A stretch of DNA of 64,000 bases from Agapanthus africanus (Eukaryota > Streptophyta > Magnoliopsida > Asparagales > Amaryllidaceae): the NCBI GenBank assembly GCA_030015575.1, contig JASDDO010000024.1, positions 221,732,996 to 221,796,995 on the forward strand. The letters are read 5' to 3'. The notes beneath the pieces were generated by a model that searched no databases, had not been told where the DNA came from, and was given only the letters and a program-made list of their open reading frames with translations. Position 1 is the first letter of the stretch. Every line of letters starts with the position of its first letter. The position numbers and the translations under genes are program-made. This document shows positions 31,401 through 42,578 of this stretch, piece after piece.

Positions 31401-33990
31401 TGGTATTATATACCCGATCTCCGATAGCCAGTGGGTAAGTCCTATACACGTCGTTCCTAAGAAATCCGGCATCACAGTTATCACAAATGAAGCGAATGAG
31501 TTGATTCAGACACGCACCCAAACTGGGTGGCGTGTATGCATCGATTATAGAAAACTCAACGCTGCTACGAGGAAAGATCATTTTCCTCTACCATTTATTG
31601 ATCAAATGCTGGAACGCTTAGCGGGACGACAATACTATTGTTTCATGGACGGTTACTCAGGCTACAATCAGGTCCCCATCGCCAAAAAGGATCAAGATAA
31701 AACCACTTTTACTTGTCCTTTTGGTACCTTTGCTTACAGTCGCATGCCCTTCGGGCTATGCAATGCTCCCGCTACCTTTCAGCGGTGTATGATGGGGATA
31801 TTCTCTGATATGGTAGAGAATTTCCTGGAGATCTTTATGGACGACTTTTCGATTTTTGGAGACTCTTTTTCTGAATGCCTAGCGAATCTGGACGCTGTTC
31901 TTACTCGATGCAAAGAGAAGAATTTGACTTTGAACTGGGAAAAATGCCACTTTATGGTCCAAGAAGGAATAGTCCTTGGACAAGTCATTTCACAGAAAGG
32001 CATTGAGGTTGACAGAGCTAAAGTAGATGTCATTCAAAACCTCCCTCATCCCAAAAGCGTCAAAGATATTCGCTCTTTTCTTGGCCATGCTGGCTTTTAT
32101 AGGAGATTCATAAAGGACTTTAGCAAAATTGCTAGACCTTTAACACTACTCCTGGCCAAGGATACGACCTTCCACTTTGACTCGGATTGCGAGACAGCTT
32201 TCGACTCACTTAAACACTCACTCACTTCAGCCCCCGTTTTATCATCACCAAACTGGGACTACCCCTTTGAGCTGATGTGTGACGCATCTGATTTTGCAGT
32301 AGGTGCTGTCCTTGGACAACACATTGAAAAGATGCCACACGTGATTTACTATGCTAGTAAGACCCTGAATGATGCGCAAATCAATTATACAACCACAGAG
32401 AAAGAACTATTAGCGGTTGTATTTGCATTAGAGAAATTCAGGCCTTACTTAATCGGCTCACCTATTGTTATATATACTGATCATTCCGCTTTGAAACATC
32501 TGTTGGCGAAAAAAGATGCCAAAGGTCGACTAATACGTTGGATCCTTCTTTTACAAGAATTCGATCTTGTTATCAAAGATAAGAAAGGATGTGAAAACGT
32601 AGTAGCTGACCACCTTTCACGCATCGTTTCTTCCCCTGTGACCCTGCCGATTGATGACTCGTTCCCTGATGAACAACTCTTGAGCATATCTGCTGAACCA
32701 TGGTTCAGGGATATTGTGAACTATCATGCCACGGGACTTATACCGAGCGATTGGTCAAAACAAGACAAATACCGCTTTCTATCCCAAGTAAAACACTATT
32801 ACTGGGACGAGCCCTATTTGTTTAAATATTGTCCTGATCAGATCATTCGCCGGTGCGTCCCGAATGATGAGTTCAAGAGTATTCTTTCATTTTGTCATGA
32901 TCAGGCCTGTGGGGGTCACTTTGGTCCTAGAAAAACAGCGGAAAAGGTTTTGCAATGTGGATTTTATTGGCCGACCTTATTCAAGGACGCATTTGAACAT
33001 TGCAAAACCTGTACACAATGTCAGTATACGGGTAGAATATCCCAAAGGAATGAAATGCCTCAGCAACCCATTCTGGTTGTTGAAATGTTTGATGTTTGGG
33101 GCATAGATTTTATGGGTCCTTTTCCCAACTCCTTTGGGAATCTATACATATTGCTGGCGGTTGATTATGTCTCCAAGTGGGTAGAAGCCATTCCAAGTCG
33201 CACTAATGACAGGAAAGTTGTCATTAAGTTCTTGAAAGAGAATATCTTCTCGCGATTTGGACACCCACGCGCTATTATTAGCGATAATGGGACACACTTC
33301 TGCAACAGATCTTTCGAGACTCTGATGCGGAAATACTCAATCAACCACCGTCTTTCTACACCCTATCACCCCCAAACAAGCGGGCAGGCTGAGATCTCAA
33401 ACAGACAAATCAAACTTATCCTGGAGAAAACTGTTGCTAAAAATAGAAAAGACTGGTCGACCAAATTGACGGATGCTCTTTGGGCATTCAGGACTGCATA
33501 TAAGACCGACCTAGGAATGTCTCCATATAGGATAGTGTTTGGTAAAGCATGTCATCTACCTGTTGAGATAGAACATAAAGCATTGTGGGCTATAAAGGAA
33601 ATTAATTTTGATCTAAACCTTGCTTGCAACTTTCGGAAGCTGCAACTTAACGAGCTAAGCGAACTCCGCGATGAAGCTTATGATAATGTTGTAATCACAA
33701 AGAATAGGACTAAGGTTTTTCATGATAAAAGCATTGTAAGGAAAACATTTTTACCTGGTCAACAAGTCCTTCTTTATGATTCACGATTACACCTTCACGC
33801 GGGTAAGCTCCGATCTCGTTGGAAGGGACCTTTTGTTGTACGGTCTGTATACCCGCACGGGGCAGTAGAAGTTGAAAATGTTAAAAACGGCACTGTTTTC
33901 AAAGTAAATGGACATAGATTAAAACCGTATTTTTCCACTGACCCCACGGAGGAGCTCTTGTTCTTACAAGAGCCAGTTTATTTTGATTAA
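28456..33990 (+). CDS. Athila gag-pol polyprotein (1844 aa, intact)
   Basis: A single frame encodes all domains. Gag capsid spans about residues 55-250 (AEKWLYN, FLKKFYP, RSELNQF), and a CCHC knuckle C-x2-C-x4-H-x4-C lies near 285 ([14 protein letters not shown]). Protease has the D-L-G-A-S loop near 673. RT runs from about 1020 ([19 protein letters not shown]), with FMDD near 1127. RNase H starts near 1270 ([15 protein letters not shown]). Integrase has an HHCC region near 1480-1525 and D,D,E residues in [18 protein letters not shown] and SGQAEISNR (about 1547, 1607, 1641). The chosen ATG is the first in frame after the leader. Gag and pol are fused without a stop or shift, usual for Athila. 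I see no inactivating lesion. Confidence 0.95.
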   Translation: MDPNPSNFFNPNLPPSVGAQNPPHISLQERCYPHRGPLSTCLSTPPANGDNFEIKPQYINLLPKYHGLETEDAYVFITKFENVCAMMGTSQLSVDAMRLRLLPFTLCDIAEKWLYNTTAHSITNWEEFVAAFLKKFYPVQKTARIRSELNQFAQLPTEPFSKYFERFKDLLVQCPHHGIPRWELCRIIYEGSNPSTKQSLENMCQGTFMTKDDGEAWRYLEEFAEKSLIWESGTQPLNRGGVHQIDVSIGVRAEMAAMQKKLDAMEHKFAAASLNPVSLPKTVCGCCSDPSHLTEECPLNSAFQGHEHSNAAFQRPRNDPYSSTYNQGWRNHPNFAWNQNQSQNTVPNTNNFQRALPPPQQQPLQLTQHPYQSQNFQNQGNTPAQSNPMQSCSDDFSQFTQTMKSLLSNFMEVSTEVRSSVSEIKKNSASQAESIRTMEAEIARLKAEMSAREKGKLPSQPLQNPGHYNVNAITTLRSGRVLNNNVGEDIDNTENHIKTPAETFPHTHTSPSDPSSSTKPPSHEPILQFPLGSTPSPNPYSSPQTVPTPLLGSRLPPFPSPMMDPALIAKAPYPNRLRANRTSPHMEKILEMFKQVNINIPLLNAIQQVPAYAKILKDLCTRKRKTQVPKKVFMANNISTAFIPQLPKKRKDPGCPTISISIGGKNINRALLDLGASVNLLPYSVYEQLGIGELKPAHCTLQMADRSITKPRGELEDVLIKVGEFVFPVDFIVLDTHPVSNPRGQIPVILGRPFLATSNAVINCRNGSMNLSFGNMTIELNIYRVGSQPSEPSAHILDVCSVHEIAPESCGAEELCFTDLDDISTSLFDLTLDLSEDTSLTHESCTSDFSPPESVSFTGSELLCKSKNHSMILPSIISPPELDLKVLPSHLKYAYLGENETLPVIISTSLASEQENALLSVLRSNKEAFGWSMADIKGISPLIVEHHIHVMDDAIPTREPQRRLNPIMKEAVMKEIVKCLDSGIIYPISDSQWVSPIHVVPKKSGITVITNEANELIQTRTQTGWRVCIDYRKLNAATRKDHFPLPFIDQMLERLAGRQYYCFMDGYSGYNQVPIAKKDQDKTTFTCPFGTFAYSRMPFGLCNAPATFQRCMMGIFSDMVENFLEIFMDDFSIFGDSFSECLANLDAVLTRCKEKNLTLNWEKCHFMVQEGIVLGQVISQKGIEVDRAKVDVIQNLPHPKSVKDIRSFLGHAGFYRRFIKDFSKIARPLTLLLAKDTTFHFDSDCETAFDSLKHSLTSAPVLSSPNWDYPFELMCDASDFAVGAVLGQHIEKMPHVIYYASKTLNDAQINYTTTEKELLAVVFALEKFRPYLIGSPIVIYTDHSALKHLLAKKDAKGRLIRWILLLQEFDLVIKDKKGCENVVADHLSRIVSSPVTLPIDDSFPDEQLLSISAEPWFRDIVNYHATGLIPSDWSKQDKYRFLSQVKHYYWDEPYLFKYCPDQIIRRCVPNDEFKSILSFCHDQACGGHFGPRKTAEKVLQCGFYWPTLFKDAFEHCKTCTQCQYTGRISQRNEMPQQPILVVEMFDVWGIDFMGPFPNSFGNLYILLAVDYVSKWVEAIPSRTNDRKVVIKFLKENIFSRFGHPRAIISDNGTHFCNRSFETLMRKYSINHRLSTPYHPQTSGQAEISNRQIKLILEKTVAKNRKDWSTKLTDALWAFRTAYKTDLGMSPYRIVFGKACHLPVEIEHKALWAIKEINFDLNLACNFRKLQLNELSELRDEAYDNVVITKNRTKVFHDKSIVRKTFLPGQQVLLYDSRLHLHAGKLRSRWKGPFVVRSVYPHGAVEVENVKNGTVFKVNGHRLKPYFSTDPTEELLFLQEPVYFD

Positions 33991-35407
33991 AATTCCTCCG
34001 TCTCACTTTCATGTCCAGTATATAATTGTATCATATTTTGAATGAAGGTGAGTAAATAAAACAAGTTTGGGGGAAGTTCTTCACTTATATATTTTGCCCC
34101 CACTAATAATTCCTCCCAGATTTACAGGTTTTTGTAGATATAACTGTCGGCAACAGTGAGGACACTGTTGAAAACAAGTTTGGGGGAGGTTTGTGCTTAT
34201 TTTTGCATCATTTGCATATCATCTGCATAAGCACAAAACATTTCTTTTAAAAATCTATAAAAATTGAAAATTTTTCAAAACCCATAAAAATTTAAAAATT
34301 TTCAAATATAAAAATAATTTTAATATTTACACTTTTTTGTATATAAATAAGATAATGAAAGTTTAGACAGTGAACAATTACATCCATGAGATTGGAAAAA
34401 TTTTAGAAAACTAAGAAAATTAGAAGTTTTCTTATACGAACTAGTAATAAGTAGTTATGAGCCGTTGTCCCAAGGGTTAGTAAGATGAAGGACGTCACTA
34501 ATCTGAGGATAAAAATAAGTCTGAAAAATAGTTTCTATTCTGGAAGCCAAACATTTTGAACGTTGCTACCCTGCTATTCGCACTTACACACGTCTTGAAG
34601 CCTGGGATAGTAGAGGATACCTTGAAATGCTCTTGTCTTAAAGCCAAAAGTATGAAAAAAGAAAAATGTGTTTTAAAGTGGTGAAAAAAATGGATACTGG
34701 TTTTGTTATCACCAAGGGCAAGAAAAATATATAGCAAAAGGGTGCTTCTTCACCTAGTGCCCCAAGGTCAACTGGTCTGGGAGTCACTGCTATGCCTGAG
34801 GTGGTGCAAGACGAGGAAAATACACCAAGTTAGCAAGCACATTAGTAATCGGTCGGTTAGTACCTCAAGAAGTATTAACGGTCGCATGAAAGTGTGTAAG
34901 CAATCTCGTTTGCCAAGAAGTACTGAGGTCGATGGGCAAGGGTATGATAGCTTGAATTGAATTCTCCGGGTGTAGGGATGTCTTTACACACACGCAGGGT
35001 GATATGATCGATGTTTGGAATAAAGATAGGAATGAAGAATAAGACGATGTTTTATTGAGGGAGGACGTGATTTCTAACATTTTTTCATGACCATTAAGAT
35101 AGGGCTCATGACAACCGAAAAGCTAGCTTAGTTGGAAACCCTAATTTTCAAGGCTTTTCTTTTACAATTCTTGTCTTTAAATGTAATATTCATGATCTTA
35201 CTTTTATTTTTGGATTTTGTGGGTGCAATCCGCTGAAAACCCTCAGGAGACAACACTCCTCCTACTAGGGACACCTAGAGGTTTAAAGGCTTGTTGCACA
35301 TGCTCAGTGCAATCGTGTTGCCTACGAAAGTGTGCTAGTTAGTTTTTCTCTTTCTTTATTTTCTCCTTCTCTTTTTAATAAAACATTCGCTCGAGACGAT
35401 CGAAATT
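33991..35407 (+). other. Athila 3' noncoding region with two extra polypurine-like tracts
   Basis: No env-like open frame, unlike several described Athila copies. Purine-rich tracts resembling the real polypurine tract occur at 34062-34076 (CAAGTTTGGGGGAAG) and 34174-34190. Between them CAACAGTG and CACTGTTG form an 8-bp hairpin with a 4-nt loop (34151-34170). The rest is AT-rich with nothing recognisable. Confidence 0.7.
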
Positions 35408-35422
35408 AAGTTTGGGGGTATT
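35408..35422 (+). other. Athila polypurine tract
   Basis: AAGTTTGGGGGTATT immediately before the 3' LTR start TGATCAGT. This position and G-run are usual for plant gypsy plus-strand priming. Confidence 0.85.
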
Positions 35423-37293
35423 TGATCAGTCGAAAATATTGCATATTTTAACCAGCAATTTCCTTATCATCTGCATACATATAGAAGTGTACGGTATTCA
35501 TAATTCACATATTAGCCAATCGGTCGCAAAATATCAAATTACATGTATTCGACCTTAAAACCGGCATTTCTAGGGAAATTGACTGCATTGCATTACATAG
35601 CATATTTTCCATATCTTGCAACCCTTGCTTCGAAGTCTGTGCAGGAAAAGGAAGCTTGCTCGATCATTACAGTGCTCGACCATTACAATTGCTCGTAAAC
35701 TCACTGAACTCAAATCTGGTATCAACACAGAAGGGAAACTGCAATTCAAAACATCAAAGAAAAGCCCAAACAGCAATACCAAGCAACAGAAGAAAGCCCA
35801 AGGCTCAAGCCCATCAATGAGCCGCGGAAGCGCGGCCTAGAGGCACTTCTTGCGGCGGATCCGCGGCAGGCCCAGGGACTCAGCTCCTCAAATTGCACCA
35901 AAACTCCTGTTTCAGTGGCTACAGCTCAATAATGCACACAAACTTCCAGAAGATTCCAGATACTTCCACCAGATCAGCAAACACCTAAACTAGCCTAATA
36001 CTTCTAGAACTTTCCTAAACCCTTGCTTAAACCTTAAGCTAAAGCCCAACAAACTTTGCCAACAAACTTTGGGAGGGAAAGTCCAATTTAAACCTAAACC
36101 TAGGGTTTGAAAGTTCTATAAATAAGACCCTAGACTCATTCATTGAGGTAATCATGTGATATCTTGGCATCTAGGAAATAATTCAACATCTTAGATTTTA
36201 GCCATTCTCTTTCTCCATCTTCCTCTTCCTCAAGTTTAGTGAGAGAGCTTGTAGAAAACCCTAACCCTAAATCCAACCACAATTCAAGATCTTGAGTGCA
36301 AGCCAAGCAAGATGCCTTCAACCCTTTTATGAGCCGAGCCGATCTTCCATCGGGCAAGAGATCAAAGTAGATCCACGATCCACGGAGACGAGCGAAGCCG
36401 AGTCAACGATCGATTTTCTTCTTCTTGTAGATCTTGAAAGAATGTATTGAAATTGTTGATTAAATAAAAGGTGATATTTTCTTCTATCTTGTTTTCTTTA
36501 AATTCCGCATCATGTTATCTTTACTATTCTTGAATATTGTCTATGTGGTGATGTGTGAATAAAACTCCGCTCGTTAAGGAGTCGAAACGATCTTTAGTAT
36601 GATGATATAGCAAATTTGTAATCGATTCTTGAATCCCACGAGTTTGTAAACCCTAGCAAGTTCAAGAATCGACGACCCAATTCGTTGCGATGCTTTCTTG
36701 ATCGACATCGCTCGATATTGGGGAAATCCGATCGCTTCTTGAAATTGCTAGAGGCTAGAATATAAATGGTATCCTCGAAAGAACAAGGGTTAAGAGATGA
36801 AACCCTAATTTCATCAAGAAAGCCCTAACTCTCGTCGATAACCATTGATCTAGTATCAATTCTTCGAAGGACAAGAATACGAAATCTTGTAGACTACAAC
36901 ACATCTAAAGAGCCGATCGATTCCTACGAGCCTCTCTATTATTCTTGATTGTTGTTTGGAAAATACCATTGAAACCCCGATTCTTGATTGTTTATAGTTT
37001 CTTGATTCTTTAATAGAGAATAGTGACACACGAATACAAATCATTCTTGAATCATGCTTTCTTTTATTGTTGCTTAACATTTCATTTCAAACACATTAAA
37101 ATACAAACGAATCTTGAAATCCCTGTGGACGATCCGCACTCATTCATTAACTACATCCGACACCGTAGTTTGATTGCGGTCAATTTAAATTTTTGATTCG
37201 ATACGACACATCTGAAATTTACAGTTCAATCAAATGGCTCCGTTGCCGGAGACTATTTGATTTGATTTACACATCGAGAATTTACATCAATCA
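35423..37293 (+). repeat. Athila 3' LTR
   Basis: 1871 bp, same length as the 5' LTR and without indels between them. Substitutions relative to the 5' LTR include C/T near 36034, G/A near 36254, A/T near 36487, G/A near 36607, G/A near 36675 and G/T near 36716. Followed by the target duplication CGCAG. Confidence 0.95.
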
Positions 37294-38338
37294 CGCAGCT
37301 GGATATTTTCACAGGTCTTCAATTCTCCCTCCTTTTCGGAGGTAGACTCTTTAAAGAGAGGTCCAAGAGCTATCTCTTCGTCAGAGTCGCTCCCGAAGGT
37401 GAGAACTTGCGATCCCCCGGCGTTGATTGTGCAACAGTTGCCGATGGTATCTCTTTGCTCCCGACAAGTTTTGCTTTTCATCCGCTTGAAATGCTGCCGG
37501 TGAGCGACATACCCTTGCCACCATCTTTTAAAAGCATTGCACTTTTCGGTAGGGTGTGCGATCATTCGATGATATAGGCAGTAGCTAGGATGTGTTTCTC
37601 CTTCATCAAAAGCATTCGCTTCGGAGGATGGCAGCTTCATCCCCATTGATATGGCTTTAGCAAAGCTTTTCTTCGTCTTGGACTTGTTTTTGTTCATGAC
37701 GGATGTACTTTGATCTGGACGGAGTGTTTTAACTCTTTCGTCCAGCCGCCGGCGTTTGGCCTTTTCAAATATAGTCATCTCACGCTCCCGATCAGCTTTA
37801 CTTTTCAGAAGAGCTTCGTTCAGGAATGCGTCGATCATTTCATCTGATGGCCCTAGAAGTTCCGGTTCAGGACCTGCCCCCAGTCTCTTGGTGAAAGGAG
37901 CCTCTTCATCGTCTATCAATGAGTGAGAGATCGCATGACAACTTGCTACGTAATCCTCAGATCCATCTGATTTGTCTTCTCCATCATCTCCGTCTTCAAG
38001 GACGTGGCCGAGGAATTCTTGGAGCGTGATTGGGGTGCGCACCTTCTGGTTGTACTCTTCCAGTGCGTCGATCTGTTTCTGCAGGTCCGTGCGTTTGTCG
38101 CCATGCTTCACGGGCTTTTTGGATTTCTTCTTCTTTTTCGAAGATTTCGACGGCTGAGTGAGTGTGCTTTGGCTATCACCACCAATCCTTGGAGTCGGGT
38201 GCGGTTTTAGCATTCCTTCGATGATCTGGGATTCCAGCGGATTCTTCCACCTGATCGCCGGGCATGTCTGGAGATCATTCAGCATCCTTTTGGTTTTGGC
38301 CGAAAGAGTCATCTCCCATGGGGCTTCTTCAACAAAAG
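37294..38338 (-). pseudogene. Tat B gag linker with second zinc-knuckle-like module
   Basis: Segment of the B polyprotein lying between the Athila and element C insertions. It forms a 366-codon open frame with the SSKKKKKSKK tract, DLQKQIDALEE helix and CLYHRMIAHPTEKC module. It matches A 2734-3780. It keeps the frame at the codon where A has a stop near 3491. It ends at the AGCAC target of element C and resumes at 57080. Confidence 0.85.
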
Positions 38339-38561
38339 AGCACTTTTCCCGCCAAAAATTTCTGGGCAGAAGAGTCCAAGGTATCAAATGGCAGCGATAC
38401 GCTTAAGGAAATGCGAAGCAATATCTTCCGACCTGTATTTTGATAAGTTCTCGAAGGAGGAACTATTAAATTCTGATGGTATTGGATGCATCTCGAAAAA
38501 CCCTTCGATTTGATATATTATGGGCCTCATAATTCATCCGGGATCAAAAGTTATGAGGCAT

Positions 38562-38896
38562 CACGTGTCCACACGTGATGGACCTTTAAGAACCCGCTGG
38601 AGGAGTTAAAAGATATAATAAAAACTCAGAAAAGAACCCAACGGGGGATCACGTGCTCACACGTGACCATGGGTCACGTGCAGACATGTGATGGGCTTTT
38701 AAAGCCTCTAAAATAATGAATAGAATTTAATTCTAAAAGTCAGAAAATACCTCAACGAGGTATCACGTGCTTACACGTGACCAATGGTCACGTGTTGACA
38801 CGTGATGGTTAAAACAACATAAACAAGCGACTGTTAAAGGAACCAATTTGGGGGTCACGTGCTCACACGTGACCAAGGGTCACGTGCCAGCACGTG
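38562..38896 (+). promoter_or_regulatory. G-box (CACGTG) pairs and tetrads in U3 of element C
   Basis: CACGTG words at 38562/38572; 38650/38660/38675 (fourth decayed to CATGTG); 38764/38774/38789/38799; 38856/38866/38881/38891. Within a pair starts are 10 bp apart, and between pairs 15 bp, with a 9-bp ACC-N3-GGT linker. Upstream of the TATA box. G-boxes are known plant bHLH and bZIP sites; binding here is inferred. Confidence 0.85.
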
Positions 38897-39252
38897 ACAG
38901 GCTTTGAAAGCCTTACAGTTTAATAGTATTAAATTTCTAAATTTCTCTAAAATCTTTCGAAATAGAATTAAAATTCTAAATTTCTCTAAATCTTTCCAAA
39001 TAGAAAAGGATTATGGGGACCGTCGGATTAAAAATCTAATGGTAATTAAAAATCACCAATTTATGGAAAAATTTGATACAAGGAAAGATTTCCTTAAAAT
39101 CTCACCGAAAATAACAAACAGAATATCTTTGGATTTAAAATCCAACGGTGAATAAAATTCACTGAATGATCCAAAGGATCATATTAATTATGAAATCAAA
39201 TCAAATCTTTCAATGAGAGATATGCTGAACAAATTGATTCTTTTCCTTCTCC

Positions 39253-39260
39253 TATAAATA
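39253..39260 (+). promoter_or_regulatory. TATA box of element C 5' LTR
   Basis: TATAAATA in the context CTCCTATAAATAAGAG; the 3' LTR counterpart (54504) reads CTCCTATAAATAGGAG, a full inverted repeat. About 910 bp into the LTR, so the transcript would include about 2.5 kb of R-U5. Confidence 0.7.
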
Positions 39261-39315
39261 AGAGCCAAGAAAAGAAGAGAGGGGACCTTTTTTTTGAAAA
39301 GAAAAACGGAGAGAG

Positions 39316-39785
39316 GAGAATTTAATTCTCAAGAGGGAAGAAAAGAAAGGAGAATTTAATTCTCAACAAAAGAAAACCCTAGGTGAGAAAAGAAAGGGAA
39401 TCAAAACTTCAAACAGAGAATTTAATTCTCAAAAATCCAAGAGTTTAACTCTTATACAAAAAAGAACTTAGTTCTTCTTCTGGTTGAAGATCTGCACAGA
39501 GCACATCTCCCCATAATTTGAGAATTTAATTCTCATCGGGTCGAGATCCTGCAATGCAGATCCTAAACTTAGAAGGGGAATTGAGTTTTGAGAATTTAAT
39601 TCTCCTAAAACAAAACTAGGGTTTAACCCTAATCAAGAATTTAATTTTTTTACATATCTGGGAATTTAATTCCTTTGAAAAGAAATCAGGGTTTTATCCT
39701 AAATAAGAATTTAATTCTTTCACGATAGGAATTTAAAATCCTCCAAAATCATAATTAGGGTTTAACCCTACAGAGAATTCAATTC
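39316..39785 (+). repeat. AATT/TTAA-centred palindromes, element C 5' LTR
   Basis: About twelve palindromes in 470 bp: GAGAATTTAATTCTC at 39316 and 39350 and further copies, AGAGTTTAACTCT, AGAACTTAGTTCT, AGGGTTTAACCCT (twice), GGAATTTAATTCC, AAGAATTTAATTCTT. Arms vary, core stays. Downstream of the TATA box and so probably transcribed. Confidence 0.85.
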
Positions 39786-40044
39786 TTAAAAGATCTCTGT
39801 TCATGAAAAGAACTAGGGTCACGTGCCCTACGTGACCCCTGAAATGATCCCCTGCAAAGAACTTTGAAGCATCACCTCACGTGCTCCCACGTGACTCCCA
39901 AAAAGCAGAAAGAAAAAGCAAAGGAAATGAAAGCTTTGGGCGTTCTCACGTGTTATCACGTGACCCCTCAGCAAATGCTTTAACAATTGGCGCACAGATC
40001 CCCGTCACGTGCTAACACGTGATGCTCTAAAATAAAAACAAAAG

Positions 40045-40530
40045 TGTTTAACACTTATTTGCAGATTTGAGGATAAACCAAAAGGAGATCTGGCTCCATA
40101 TTTAGGGCGCCCTCACGTGTTACCACGTGACCCCTAATGAGCATTCTAACAGACCAGAGCGGGGGCTTCCATCACGTGCTCACACGTGATGGCCGTCAGA
40201 ATTAAAAGAGTTAAACACTGATCTGCAGAATAAAGTAAGGGAAATCAGGGAGCTCTCACGTGTCCACACGTGACCCCTCTCTCCTTAGTGTTTAACACTA
40301 ATCTGAAGACTTTGTTCCCAGTGTTTAACACTGATTTGCTTTAATGTTTAACACTAATTTGAAATCTCTGATTACCAGTGTTTAACACTTATTTGCTTTA
40401 GTGTTTAACACTAATTTGAAAGCCCTGTTGCTAGCGTTTAACACTGGTTATCTTTTAGTGTTTAACACTAACTTGCTAATCTTATTCCCAGTGTTCAACA
40501 CTATTGGTCTTTAATGTTTAACACTAGCTT
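40045..40530 (+). repeat. AGTGTTTAACACT palindrome cluster, element C 5' LTR
   Basis: About eleven copies of GTGTTTAACAC or one-base variants, often in pairs 20-30 bp apart, interspersed with CACGTG pairs near 40115, 40175 and 40255. Matching cluster in the 3' LTR at 55290-55780 and, inverted, in the Tat A/B LTRs. Confidence 0.85.
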
Positions 40531-40779
40531 TAGCCCAATTGGCTAAGTTTCTAGAGGCAAAGCCTCTCCTTCAATGAGCCAACAAAGGGCCAATATTTCA
40601 CACATGATTGGACTTAGCCCAAACTGGCCATAAGTCCTCAAATCATCTTGAACTGAGCACATCTGCTCTTTCAACCAACTCATTGGTTCAAGGATACATC
40701 TCTGATATTTGTCGTTGTAATCCTTCAACGTCTTCAGAGAGGTGACGGGTCCCGACAACCACACATTAATATGGACTGT

Positions 40780-40935
40780 GGGGTCCTTAAACTCATGGAC
40801 TAATGCGTCCTTAAACTAACATTTGTCCCCAAAACGGGAACAATGGACCACTATGTCCTTAAACTGGCATTGGACCACTATGTCCTTAAACTGGTATTGG
40901 ACCACCATGTCCCTAAACTGGAACAATAGAGCCCC
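40780..40935 (+). repeat. GGAC-N6-GTCC units, element C 5' LTR
   Basis: Consecutive units with spacers TGTGGG, TAATGC, CACTAT, CACTAT and CACCAT, each followed by TTAAACT or CTAAACT, at about 27-bp spacing in the last part. One more copy at 41212. The 3' LTR has the same with an additional unit (56030-56210). Confidence 0.8.
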
Positions 40936-41790
40936 AAAATGCTCTTTTGTCGGATCTGAACTATCCCGTTAATCCGATCTTAGTTCCAAACTAGACTAAC
41001 GTATCCTTAACAACCGTTTAAGTTGATCTTAGCCTCAAATATGGCTAACGTGTCTTTAAACCTTCAAACAGACTTTAGTCCCAAATTGGACTATGAATCC
41101 CCCCAATCAACTTTGGTCCAAGGGTACATCTCTGAACTCCTCTGACACCTGTCGTTGTAATCCTTCAACGTCGTCAGAGAGGTGACGGGTCCCGACGGCC
41201 ATACATGCAATGGACCACTATGTCCCTAAACTGGAACAATAGAACCTAAACATTCTTTTGTCGGATCTAAACGATCCCGTTAAGTTGATCTTAGTCTCAA
41301 ACTAGACTAACGTATCCTTAACAAACGTTTGAGTTGATCTTGGCCTCAAATATGGCTAACGTATCCTCAAACCAAAACCCCAAAACCAAATCTAAGAAAA
41401 CACAGATTTGGACTAATCCACGTCCTATGGGCGACGACATAAATTAGTCTCCGTATACAATCCACGGGCAACCAAACACAAAAAAAACACCCACGACACG
41501 AAGTGACCAGCTGGAGAAGGAGAAAGTTGTTACCGCGATGCGGTAGCGTAATTAACTGCAGGGGCTTGCGCCTGCAGGAAAGAGAGTCCCCACAATCAAA
41601 AAACCCTTAAGCAGGGGGAATCTGACGAAGTCTGCTACATCGGACGCATCCGTTTAAACCATCAATATATGGTGCCATAAATTAACTTGGTATCTTCGGA
41701 GAGGTGGACGGATAGCACCAATTAGCATCTGCCCCGAATCTCAGGCAAGACAGTCCATGTCTGGGACGCCGTTCGGAGGGGAACAGATTC

Positions 41791-41808
41791 TGGCACGCCC
41801 GGTGGGAC
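41791..41808 (+). other. Primer-binding site of element C
   Basis: TGGCACGCCCGGTGGGAC, five nt (GATTC) after the LTR end. Same site as in Tat A and B. tRNA identity not assigned. Confidence 0.85.
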
Positions 41809-41841
41809 CTTTTCCACTTTCCACTCCACACTTCGTGTGTC

Positions 41842-42578
41842 ATGTTCGCGAACGAATCGCGGTTTACTGTGGTTGCCTATGGATTCGAGGTACTAAGATT
41901 TGGTGTCTTGCTCCGTGCAGAAAACAGAAGATCAATGGCTTCAAACCGCACTGCCTGCAACCGCAACTCTCGCTCGGTCCTTGCTGGAGGAGTGACTTAT
42001 GGGCCCCAAGCGGCCTCCTTTTTCAAGATGCCAGTGGAGCAGGTAACTCAGGCCACCACTGGATTATTCTTCGGGACCATGCTCCCACCGTTGAGCTTCA
42101 ATGCCATAATGACGTTGCAAGAATCCCCAAAGAAGTCGGTCTATGATCGGCTTACCACTGCCGCGACCCCTCTCAACGGGTCGTCCAGCTTCAATACCTC
42201 AGTTTTCAACAGACTGGGCCAGAACGTCTGCAAACCCGTGATACCCGAAGCTGCCATCCCAAAGCGGATAGCTATCCCGGCTCAAGCGGACGAAATCATT
42301 GGAAAGGCTCCTCCTTCCAAGAAGTCAGTTTTTACAAGGCTGACCATTCCGGTTGCTGCTCCAGGCGAGGTCCTCAAAGCTGCTTCCCCTGCTCAGAGGT
42401 CTGTCTTTGACAGATTAGACATTGCTTCTCAACGGGCGTCGGTCTTCGATAGGCTAGCACCAATAACAGTCTCTCCTCAAAGCAGGGGGCATGAAGAAGC
42501 TTATCCAACAACGGAGGTGATCTTATCCACACGACATGCTCGACGTCGCCACTGGCGTCGAGTGAGGAAGGCTGGGGG
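41842..42578 (+). pseudogene. Element C gag, N-terminal part
   Basis: Possible starts are ATG 41842 and ATG 41935; the second begins Met-Ala-Ser as in A and B and may be the true one. The segment holds Cys-containing N-terminal residues and five VFxRL-type motifs (SVYDRL, SVFNRL, SVFTRL, SVFDRL, SVFDRL) separated by Pro/Ala-rich linkers. It is cut by a solo LTR at 42579. The frame resumes correctly at 44792 once the insert and its 5-bp duplication are discounted. Confidence 0.8.

Larger units (their letters stand above)
25483..37293 (+). mobile_element. Complete Athila-lineage Ty3/gypsy retrotransposon
   Basis: 11811 bp, with two 1871-bp LTRs, a tRNA-Asp type primer site, an intact gag-pol, a polypurine tract and the 5-bp TSD CGCAG (25478-25482 and 37294-37298). 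The uninterrupted target is preserved in Tat A at about 2734. LTRs differ at about six positions by eye (all substitutions), about 0.3 percent, so the insertion is recent. No env-like frame remains after pol. With its promoter, primer sites and polyprotein apparently complete, this is the one element in the window that might still be autonomous. Confidence 0.95.
38344..41785 (+). repeat. Element C 5' LTR (3442 bp)
   Basis: Starts TTTTCCCGCC where the 3' LTR has TGTTCCCGCC, so the terminal TG has mutated; ends GGGGAACA. Order: G-box tetrads, TATA box, AATT palindromes, further G-box pairs, AGTGTTTAACACT units, GGAC-N6-GTCC units, GTATACAATCCAC at 41453, and a hairpin-rich end (TACCGC/GCGGTA, CTGCAGG/CCTGCAG near 41530-41580). 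Confidence 0.9.

Noticed and set aside
33991..35407. Athila env-like gene
   Set aside because: No open frame above about 85 codons in this stretch and no membrane-type pattern seen.
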